Source of the DNA: Syntrophales bacterium
GTDB taxonomy: Bacteria > Desulfobacterota > Syntrophia > Syntrophales > PHBD01
Direction: 5' to 3'
Assembly: GCA_035363115.1 (NCBI GenBank)
Contig: DAOSEM010000001.1
Span: 558,001 to 622,000 of the forward strand
Length of the DNA stretch: 64,000 nucleotides
The notes beneath the pieces are model-generated. The model ran no database searches and was not told the origin of the DNA. It worked only from the letters and a program-made list of their open reading frames with translations. Within the stretch, counting starts at the first letter, position 1; the number at the start of each line of letters is the position of its first letter. Positions 35,404 through 44,700 of this stretch are shown here, piece after piece. Position numbers and translations under genes: made by a program.

Positions 35404-35430
35404 ATTCATTATACAAATTCCACGAGATGA
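35344..35430 (+). CDS. Possible leader peptide of the AOR operon
   Basis: 28 codons beginning MAVVMSAGEAVKNERF, with a strong AAAGGAGG eight bases upstream. It sits in the leader, in the same frame as AOR but separated from it by two TGA stops (35428, 35434). The long stem would trap part of it. It is either a true short leader ORF or a chance ORF. Confidence 0.35.
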   Translation: MAVVMSAGEAVKNERFGDTAIHYTNSTR

Positions 35431-35460
35431 AAGTGAATGAGGAATTCCCTGGAGGATTCT

Positions 35461-37197
35461 ATGGATATGATTCTGAGAATTGATATGGGAGCCGAAGGCG
35501 GACCGATGGCCAGGACGGATGAGCCTGGAGAGTATACAGGTTTTGGGGGACGGGCGATGACGTCGGCAATTATCTCGAAGGAGGTGCCCCCCCTGTGCCA
35601 CCCTCTCGGTGCTGAAAACAAACTGGTCATTGCACCGGGACTTCTTTCCGGAACCGGAGCAGCCATGTCGGGACGGTTGTCCGTCGGCTGCAAGAGCCCG
35701 CTTACGGGCGGCATCAAGGAAGCCAATTCGGGAGGGCAGGCGGCTCAGGTTCTCGGAAGGCTTGGGTATGCGGCGATTGTCCTGGAAGGCAAGCCGAAAG
35801 GCGATAATCTTTACAAGGTTCTCATCAATAAAGAGGGTGTTCGGATCGAAGAAGACAACAGCCTGCGGATGCTCCCCAACTATGACCTGATCCAGAGAAT
35901 GAAGGAACAGTATGGAGAGAAGATCGCCTGTATTTCCATCGGGCCCGCTGGAGAAATGAAGCTCTCCGCTGCCTCGGTGGCCTGTACGGATCCCGAACTC
36001 AGGCCGACCCGCCATGCCGGGCGCGGAGGCGTTGGCGCGGTCATGGGAGCGAAAGGGGTCAAGGTCATTGTGCTGGATGATTCCGGCCTGAAGAACCGTC
36101 AGCCGAAAGACTCCGATAAGTTTAGAGAAGCAAACAAGAAGTTTGTTGCGGGTCTTTCCAGCCACTCCGTAACCGGGCAGGCGCTTCCCGCGTATGGCAC
36201 CAATGTACTGACCAATATCGTCAATGAGGCAGGGGCCTATCCAGCGTTCAACTTTCAGCATGGCCAATTCCAGGGGGCGTCGAAAATCAGTGGCGAGACC
36301 TTCGCCGAACTGGAGACACAGCGCGGCGGAAATCCCACGCACCCCTGTCACCGGGGCTGCGTCATTCGCTGCTCCGGAATTTATAACGACAAAAACGGTA
36401 ATTATGTCAGCAAGCAGCCGGAATATGAAACTGTATGGGCTCATGGAGGCAACTGCGGCATCGATGATCCCGACACCATCGCCCTCCTTGATTTCCTCGA
36501 CGACAACTACGGGCTCGACACCATCGAAATGGGAGCGACGATTGGAGTTGCCATGCAGGCCGGGATTGCGCGCTTTGGTGATGCAGAAGCCGCCATTAAT
36601 TTGCTGAAGGAAGTGGGTGCGGGTACTCCCTTGGGAAAGATTCTGGGAAGCGGCGCGGCCGTCACAGGAAAGGTCTTCGGTGTTGAAAACGTGCCCGTGG
36701 TCAAAGGGCAGGCTCTGCCGGCCTATGATCCGAGGGCTGTTCAGGGGATCGGTGTGACGTATGCGACCAGCACCATGGGGGCAGACCACACGGCGGGCTA
36801 CTGCATTGCAACGAATGTTCTCAAGTGCGGCGGTTTTGTTGATCCATTGCAGGTCGAGGGCCAGGTGGAACTGTCCCGAAACCTGCAGATCGCTACGGCA
36901 GCTATCGATTCAACGGGGATGTGCCTGTTTATCGCCTTCGCCGTCCTCGATCAGCCGGAAACGTTTCAGGCCCTGGTCGACCTGCTCAACTCATTCTACG
37001 GCCTTAGTCTGACCGGCGATGATGTCTCTGCCCTGGGTCGAAAGATCCTTGATATGGAACGTGATTTCAACCGTCGTGCCGGTTTTGCGAAAGAGCATGA
37101 TCGCCTGCCACGGTTCTTCACAAGAGAATCCCTCAATCCCCACAACATGACCTTCATGGTGAAAGATGCCGACTTGGACAGAGTGTTTGATTGGTAA
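35461..37197 (+). CDS. Aldehyde ferredoxin oxidoreductase family protein (W/Mo-bispterin)
   Basis: This 578-residue member of the AOR family oxidises aldehydes to acids, or the reverse, with ferredoxin, using a tungsto- or molybdo-bispterin. It has a GRLSVGCKSPLTGG pterin-site segment, TRHAGRGGVGAVMGAKGVK, and the [4Fe-4S] ligands in PCHRGCVIRC with a fourth Cys in DSTGMC. DHTAGYC and GQALPAYDPRAVQG are further family motifs. The N-terminus is somewhat shortened and starts MDMILRIDMG. GGAGG six bases before 35461 sets the start. It heads an operon with a MoaD/ThiS-like and a ThiF/MoeB-like gene, as in other AOR loci. Confidence 0.93.
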   Translation: MDMILRIDMGAEGGPMARTDEPGEYTGFGGRAMTSAIISKEVPPLCHPLGAENKLVIAPGLLSGTGAAMSGRLSVGCKSPLTGGIKEANSGGQAAQVLGRLGYAAIVLEGKPKGDNLYKVLINKEGVRIEEDNSLRMLPNYDLIQRMKEQYGEKIACISIGPAGEMKLSAASVACTDPELRPTRHAGRGGVGAVMGAKGVKVIVLDDSGLKNRQPKDSDKFREANKKFVAGLSSHSVTGQALPAYGTNVLTNIVNEAGAYPAFNFQHGQFQGASKISGETFAELETQRGGNPTHPCHRGCVIRCSGIYNDKNGNYVSKQPEYETVWAHGGNCGIDDPDTIALLDFLDDNYGLDTIEMGATIGVAMQAGIARFGDAEAAINLLKEVGAGTPLGKILGSGAAVTGKVFGVENVPVVKGQALPAYDPRAVQGIGVTYATSTMGADHTAGYCIATNVLKCGGFVDPLQVEGQVELSRNLQIATAAIDSTGMCLFIAFAVLDQPETFQALVDLLNSFYGLSLTGDDVSALGRKILDMERDFNRRAGFAKEHDRLPRFFTRESLNPHNMTFMVKDADLDRVFDW

Positions 37198-37220
37198 AAA
37201 GGTCGGCATCGTTGCTTTAC

Positions 37221-37256
37221 TTATTCCGGCAGGGGAGGCTCTCCCTGCCGGAATAA
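37221..37256 (+). other. Perfect 14-bp stem between AOR and the carrier gene
   Basis: TTATTCCGGCAGGG (37221-37234) pairs fully with CCCTGCCGGAATAA (37243-37256) over an 8-base loop. No T-run follows on this strand, so it may protect or process the upstream AOR message, or attenuate transcription, rather than end it. Confidence 0.65.
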
Positions 37257-37301
37257 AACCTTACCGGAATTAACACGGGAAGGGGCCATTCCTTATTCAT
37301 T

Positions 37302-37526
37302 ATGAAAATTCATGTGAAACTGTTTGCCTCCCTACGGAGGGGGCGCTTTGACGCTTGCAGCCTGGAGTGCGGTGAAGGAACCGTTGTGGGGGATGTCTTG
37401 TCAGTCCTTGGAATACCTGAACAAGAGACCTCCATCATCTTCATCAACAGCCGCATAGCGGACAAGTGCTCCCTCCTGCGAGGGGAAGACTATCTGGCTA
37501 TCTTTCCGCCCATTGGAGGGGGGTAA
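37302..37526 (+). CDS. MoaD/ThiS-like ubiquitin-fold sulfur carrier
   Basis: 74 residues ending in GGG, so the diglycine C-terminus needed for adenylation and thiocarboxylate formation is present (IFPPIGGG). It starts MKIHVKLFASLRRGR like MoaD proteins, with a beta-grasp pattern. It probably supplies sulfur for the pterin dithiolene of the AOR cofactor, with the E1-like protein encoded 4 bp downstream as activator. The standard MoaE-dependent cell-wide MoaD would be elsewhere. Confidence 0.88.
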   Translation: MKIHVKLFASLRRGRFDACSLECGEGTVVGDVLSVLGIPEQETSIIFINSRIADKCSLLRGEDYLAIFPPIGGG

Positions 37527-37530
37527 ATAA

Positions 37531-38349
37531 ATGGATTCTATTGAGGATTTTCTTGCATCCAATTCCCGGGAAGGGCTGGTTTCCCTCGCGGTCCAGCAGG
37601 AGGCAAAGCGCCGGTTTCATCTGACCCATCGGGAATCGGAAGAGTTTATCCTCTCTATGGACCTGTTGCCGATCCGTTATGCCAGAAACCGAAAGACCTT
37701 CTCCACGGAACAGCAGTTGAAACTCCTCAACAGCCGGGTTGCTGTTGTCGGCTGCGGAGGATTGGGGGGATACATGGTGGAGGAACTGGCCCGGCTCGGT
37801 GTGGGGTCGATCCTGGTCGTGGACCCGGATACTTTCGATGAGCACAACCTGAACCGCCAGCTATTCTCCGTTCCGGGAAACCTGGGAATGCCCAAGGCGG
37901 TAGCCGCCGTGCGCAGGGCAAAGGAGATCAATCCCGCCATTCATGCCATCGCGATGGTCACATCCTTTTCGGAAGAGAATGGCGAAGACCTGCTCATGGA
38001 CATTCAGGTGGCAGCAGATGCACTTGACAATGTTCCCGCCCGCCTGGAACTGGCCGGGATCTGCGACCGGATGGACATCCCCCTCGTCCACGGCAGTGTC
38101 GGAGGCTGGTACGGTACGGTGGCCACGCAATATCCAGGTGAGCGGACGATTCAGCGCCTGTTCGCCAATTTCTCGGGTAGCAAGGGCATCGAGGAAGAAC
38201 TCGGCAACACGTCGTTTACTCCCCCGCTGGTAGCAAGCATCGAGGTGGCGGAAATCATCAAAATCCTCCTTGGCGAGGGGACAACCCTGAGGGGCAAGCT
38301 TCTCTCCATCAACCTGATCGACATGGAGATTGTTGACATCAAGCTATGA
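37531..38349 (+). CDS. ThiF/MoeB/HesA family E1-like adenylyltransferase
   Basis: The 272-residue protein has the Rossmann ATP site VVGCGGLGGYMVEELARLGVG, the Asp in VVDPDTFDEHNLNRQ (with the Arg/Asn that handle ATP), and the LDNVPAR helix. The CxxC pairs that bind zinc in MoeB and ThiF are missing, and no obvious catalytic Cys loop is seen. An extra N-terminal helical piece of about 60 residues precedes the domain. It should adenylate the C-terminus of the adjacent carrier in making the AOR cofactor. The gene ends the operon, with a terminator 5 bp after the stop. Confidence 0.88.
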   Translation: MDSIEDFLASNSREGLVSLAVQQEAKRRFHLTHRESEEFILSMDLLPIRYARNRKTFSTEQQLKLLNSRVAVVGCGGLGGYMVEELARLGVGSILVVDPDTFDEHNLNRQLFSVPGNLGMPKAVAAVRRAKEINPAIHAIAMVTSFSEENGEDLLMDIQVAADALDNVPARLELAGICDRMDIPLVHGSVGGWYGTVATQYPGERTIQRLFANFSGSKGIEEELGNTSFTPPLVASIEVAEIIKILLGEGTTLRGKLLSINLIDMEIVDIKL

Positions 38350-38353
38350 TTTC

Positions 38354-38390
38354 CGAGCCCTCTCCACACGACGGGGGCTCGTTGCTTTTT
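38354..38390 (+). terminator. Terminator of the AOR operon
   Basis: CGAGCCC (38354-38360) pairs with GGGCTCG (38375-38381), followed by TTGCTTTTT. Confidence 0.8.
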
Positions 38391-38761
38391 AAGGAAAACG
38401 CTTCCTTTTCCCCATCTGCAGTCACAACAGGGTTTTGCCCTCGGGAACTCCGTTATCGGAGGACGGGGAGGTGTCTGCCTCCCGATTCTGAGATCCGCCG
38501 GTGCTCAATCTAAGAAAAAGGTTTTGATTCTGAGCATTTAACCTCCGAGGCGGCCTGATCGCAAGGCTAGGGCAAGACTCCATTCACACCTCCCGATGTT
38601 CCCGTTTTCGATAGGTAGGCGGTCATACGGTGCAACCTGGACGGCAATAAAGAAAACGCCCGGAAGCTCTCCCGGTATTGCGAATTCAGGGGCGGTTTCA
38701 ACTGGGAGCAATCATTCGAACGATTCAAAAAAACAATAAGAGGGACATATTCGAGGCTGAC
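38391..38761. other. Intergenic region before the autotransporter gene
   Basis: About 370 bp with ordinary composition and no supported gene. An ATG at 38678 is in frame with the autotransporter but precedes the signal peptide by too many residues. No clear promoter is seen. Confidence 0.35.
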
Positions 38762-41700
38762 ATGGAAATGAGAAAAAAAATCAATAGAAGAAATTATTTA
38801 TTCATATTTTCAATTTTGCTCGCATTCCTCCTTTTTGTGCAGCCTGCTTGGTCAAGATGTCCCGGTGTAGGTGAAGTTAGCTCGGTCGTCATTATCGACG
38901 GAGACGATGTTTGTTTAAATGGGGTCTCTGCAAATAACCCTCTGCAAGCTGATATATATGGGAAAATCATTACCTCAGAAGGGCAGGCTGTCGTAAATAA
39001 TAGTCATGATGATTATACAACAGTTACTGTTCGGGAGACTGGCAATCTCTCGACATCTTATGAAAAGTCTTCATGGATATTTGCTACAGTTGAAACACAT
39101 AATAGTGCTGAAATTATTAATCTTGGATCTATCTCCAGCGATAATAATGCCGGTATCCGTGTGCGCGGTGGTCAAGCACTTGTCACAAACAATGGATACC
39201 TATTTGGAGGACAATATGGAATCATGGCAGATGACAAAACAGCCAGTCATAATATTCGAAATGAAGTGTCTTCCGGCACCACAGTAACGAACACGATCAA
39301 AGGAGGTGTTGCGGGCATCCTGATTCCGAACGGCGATGTCATAAATGGCAAGGATGCTAAGATTATGGGTGGTGAGTCCGGAATCGAGGTTCAAGGTGGC
39401 GGGGAAAAGGTCAAGATCGAAAATACTGGAGGAGATATCACTGGTGGTAAGAACGGAATTAAAGTCAATGAAGGAAGGGGAAACGTCACGGTTGAAAATA
39501 CTGGAGGCAATATCACTGGTAGTGATTACGGAATCAAGGTTGAAGGAAGTGGGGGAGGCGTCACGGTCGACAATACGGGGACGATTGAAGGTAAAAATGC
39601 GGACGGCATCAGGCTTGAAGGGACCGGATCGACCGTCAACAACAAGGCGGGGGGAACGATCAAGGGAGGAGAAGTCGGTATATCGGTAGTTGAAACGGCT
39701 ACAATTACCAATGAGAGTGGTGCGACGATTCAAGGGACAAAGACGGGTGTTCGATACGAGCAATACAATACGTTCACAAACGATGGCAAGGTAGAAGGTA
39801 CAGAGGAGGGGGGCATAGCCTTTGGAAAAGGTGGCGAACTCATCAACAATGAAACGGGTGAAGTAACCGGTAACACGTATGCAGTATATACTGGGACCTA
39901 TAATGATGATCCGACAAGTCAAACCGAAAAACTCATTGTAACCAATTCTGGTACCCTTTCAGCAACCGGTCCGAATGGAATTGGACTGGTGATCGGCAAC
40001 ACCGAGTCAGACATCACCAACAAATCGCGAGGAAAAATAAAGGGCACAAAGTACGGTGTTTATGTCCTGGAGAACGGTAAACTGAAGAACGAAGCAGGTG
40101 CGACGATTATCGGTGGCACAGCAGGCATTAAATTTGAGAAAAGCAGCACATTTACGAACAGCGGCAAGATCGGTGTCATTGACGAAAAGACATACGTGGC
40201 TTCCGGCACGAACGGCATTGAGTTTGCGAAAGGCGGGTCGTTTACGAATGAAGCCACCGGTTCCGTGGTTGGCATTGAAGACGGGGTGAACTCCATTGGT
40301 GACACAACGGTCATCAATAAAGGCACCATAACGGGGCAAACGCAATCAGGCGTTTATATCAAGGGCACCGGGGTGGTGGAAAACCAGGGAAAAATCACGG
40401 GCGGGGAATACGGTGTGCTCGTTCGTGGAGATTTGATCTTAACGAATGAAGGGACCATCAGAGGCGGCACAACGGGAGTTGAGGCCAATGGTGGTGATAT
40501 TACGAACAGCGGGACAATTGATGGCGGGTCTACTGGTATTAATATCCTCAGTTCAAGCACAGGGAACATGGAGATTACCAATTATGGGACAATTACCGGC
40601 GAGACGTGGTACGGAATTAATGCCACGCATAACGGATCCACCACAATCACAAATTCTAGGACAATCGAAGGAGCGATTCGAGGCATCAATATAAATAGCG
40701 GTAAAGTTATAAACAAAGCAGGTGCCAAGATCAAGGGCGGCGAGAACGGCATTCTTGTTTTTAAGAGTGCGACCATCGAGAACTCCGGGACCATCCGCGG
40801 CGAGACGCAGAACGGCATCTATCTTGATAAAAACGGGACCGTCAACAATCGGGCGGGGGGATTGATTTGGGGAGATACATCGAATGGCATATGGGCGAGG
40901 GGTGCGAGCACGATCACCAATGCCGCAGGCGCAACGATCCACGGGCAAACCACGGGGGTCCTGTACTCGCAAAACAACACGTTCACAAATGACGGCAAAA
41001 TTGAGGGCATCACTGGTAACGGTGTTGAATTCCAGGACGGCGGGACATTCACCAACAACACCACCGGTGAAGTGACTGGTGGAAAGTATGGGGTGGCGAC
41101 GACCGGCGGTACAATCACAAACGACGGGATTATTAAAGGTGGTCAAAACGGTATTTATACAGGCTGGGAAAGCACTGCGAACCTGGAAATCGTCAATCGG
41201 GGGACAATTTCGGGTCAGACGTGGTACGGGATTGAGGCCGCGCATAAAGGGGAAGCCCAGATTACAAATTGGAAGGATATATACGGCAAGGTACGGGGCG
41301 TCGATATAAATAACGGCAAAGTCATAAACAAGGCAGGTGCCAAGATCACGGGTGACGAGAACGGCATTCGTGTTTATAAGGGAGCCAACATTGAGAACTA
41401 TGGGACCATCAGCGGTGGGACGCAGAACGGTATCTATCTTGACGAAAACGGGACCGTCATCAATCGGGCGGGGGGATTAATAGAAGGAAAAACATATAAC
41501 GGCATATGGGCAAGGGGTACGAGCACGATCACCAATGCCGCAGGCGCAACAATCCGCGGGCAAATCACAGGGCTTTTGTATTCGCAATACAATACATTCA
41601 CAAACGACGGAAAGGTTGAGGGCGTCACAGGAAACGGCATCGAATTCCAGAACGGCGGTGAATTCACCAACAACGCCACCGGTGAAGTAACCGGTGGAAA

Positions 41701-44700
41701 GTATGGGGTGGCAACGACCGGTGGCAAGATCACGAACTACGGTAACATTGAGGGCGGAGATGCCGGGGTCGCGATGGGCGGCGGCACACTGTTAAACAAC
41801 AATCTGATTTCCAGCAAGGGCACAGGCGTTCTAGCCGGGGCAGCTACTGTCGATAACAACGGAACCATTACCGGTGATGAGACCGGTGTTTCGATCAGCG
41901 GTGGCACACTTACGAATGACAATATAATTTTTGGAGGGATCACGGGTGTTTTAAGCAGCGGTGGTAACGATACAAACAACAGCATGATTTCCGGTGGTGA
42001 AACGGGTGTTGTGGTTATCGGGGCTGCTACTTTCGATAATTACGGAACAATTGGAGAAATCGTCCAGGACGGGGAAGTCACACAGACAGCTTTGAATGGT
42101 GTTGAGATATATAATGCCAATGCAACCGTAACCAATAAAGGCTGGGTGACGAAAGAAGGGAAAGTAAAAGGCGGCACGATAAAAGGGAAAAAATACGGCG
42201 TCCATCTCAAAAATAACAGCACGTTGACCAACGAGAAAGGAGCAACCGTCAGTGGCGGTGTGAATGGGATTGAGATTGAATATGGTAACGTTAAAAACTA
42301 CGGAGATATCCAGGGAGGTACGGGTTCAGCCATTCATGTGGCCAGCGGCGGCTATGGCAAGCTTTATAATTATACCGGCGGTAAGGTAACAGGGGGGACA
42401 TCCGGTTCAGCCGTCCAGGTGGACAAGGATGCGTATGTCTATGTTGAGAACCAGGAGGGTGCAGAAATAAAGGCGGAAGGCAAGGCGATTGACCTCCTGG
42501 ACGGGGGAAAGGGCGACATCAAGAACAGCGGAGAGATCGAGGGGACCGGGACGGAGGGAACCGGGATCCATGTGGGCAAGGCTACGGATGCGGACGGCAA
42601 TCTGGTACTTTCGGCGGTTGTGACGAATGAGGTCAAGGGGACGATCAGCGGCGGCAAGGACGGTATGCTGATAGACGGCCTGGGTGTAATTTACAACTAT
42701 GGGGAGATGAACGGTGGTACGGGTTCAACCATTCATGTGGCCGGCGGCGGTCATGGCGAGCTTGTCAATTATGCCGGCGGTAAGGTTACAGGGGGGACGT
42801 CCGGTGCAGCCGTCCAGGTAGACAAGGACGCGTATGCCTATATTGAGAATCATGAAAAGGGAGAGATCAAGGGAGAGACGGCGATCGACATCAAGGATGG
42901 GGGATCGGGCGATGTTGTGAATATCGGTACGATCGAGGGGACCGGGACAGAGGGAACCGGGATCCATGTAGGGAAGACGACGGATGCGAACGGCAATCTG
43001 GTACTATCTGCGACCATAAGGAATGGGACCACGGGTACGATCAATGGCAGCAAGGACGGCATGCTGATAGACGGCCTGGGTTTAATTTTCAACGATGGGG
43101 AGATGAACGGTGGTACGGGTTCAGCCATTCATGTGGCCGGCGGCGGTCATGGCGAGCTTGTCAATTATGCCGGCGGCAAAGTTACGGGAGGTACGTCCGG
43201 TTCAGCCGTCCAGGTGGACAAGGACGGGTATGCATACATTCTGAACCGGGAGAACGCAGAGATAAAAGGGAGCGAGTCTGTCATCGATGTTAAGGGGGCG
43301 AGCGACATTGAAAACAGCGGCACGATTCAGCAGGAGAGCAAATCCGGTGCCGGTGCCCCGAGTTCCATATCGGATAGCCGCATCATTGAAATCGATGGGA
43401 CCGTCAGAGCCGCCATCGGCGGCAACAATGCAGGTACAGTCACCATCCTCAACAAGACATTGGGCACCATCAAGGGAGAAAGCGGAATCTTCCTGACCGG
43501 TACCGGCAACGACACGCTCGACAATTACGGTACGATCATCGGCACCGGCGGCACGGCCGTCAACATGGGGGGCGGCAATGACACGGTCATCATGCGTTCG
43601 GGATCCCGGGTCACGGGTAACATGGACGGCGGAGCCGGGACCGATTCCATCCTGTTCGAAGGATCCGGGGAAGTTGTGGGTGGCACGGCCCTCGAATTTG
43701 AAAACATCACAAAGACAGGTTCCGGGACGTGGACTGTCAACGACGACCTCCACAGTGGAAAGAACATATCCATCTATGGCGGCCGCACCAGTATCCTGAA
43801 GGTCAATGGTGATTATACTCAGGATGCCGATTCGATCTTTATTGTGGAGTTCGTGGACGGGTATACGGGAAAGATCCACGCCACGACGGCACACCTCAAT
43901 GGCGGCCTGGTCGTGGCCCTCGGGTACATCCGGGAAGGCGTCCATACGATCCTGGAAACGGACAAAGGCGTGACGGGTACGTTTACCGGGCTCGGAGAAC
44001 CGGGTGTGGAGCATAAACTCGGCCGTTATATTTCGTATGTGCTTCTCTATGACGACAAAAACGCAGCCATTTCCTACTTCTGGCGGTCCAGGCACTTCGC
44101 GGAAGACGCCATGACCCGCAATGAGAAGGCCGTCGCCTATTATCTGGACGGCATTTACAACAACCTTACCGGGGATCTGGCCAACAACGTCTTCCGGGAG
44201 CTGATCAAGATGGACGATCCCGTGCTCTTCCGCTCCGCCCTCAACCAGATGGGAGGGGCGAGCCATACGGCCTTTGTCACCGTCGATAAGGACCGCCAGA
44301 GCCATTATTACCGGAGCCTCCTCCGGCGCGAGGCGGACCTTCCGTTCAAGACGACAGCGGACGAAAAGCTCCAAAGTTTCCTGGGACAGACCGCAACCAC
44401 GGATGTCGACCAGATTTCCAGTGCCCTCGCTGCCGCCGCCGCTCCCCTGGCTCATATCGCTGGCGGGATGGGGCTTCCATGGAGCGTCTGGGGCAAGAGC
44501 TATGCAACGAAAGGTGAACGCCGGGGAGACGACATTGCATCGCGGTACGATTACTGGATGGGGGGCGCTTTGTTCGGGATGGATTATCGGCCGCTGCCGG
44601 AGCTTCGGCTTGGCGTCTCCATCGGGTATTCGAAGACGGACATGACGATGAAGGACCTTCAGGACAACGGCCAGGAAGACAGCTTCCAGAGTTCGCTGTA

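Noticed and set aside
35344..35461. Possible second selenocysteine read-through joining the 28-codon leader ORF to AOR
   Set aside because: The frame has two TGA codons close together (35428 and 35434), no Cys position to match, and a normal strong start at 35461.
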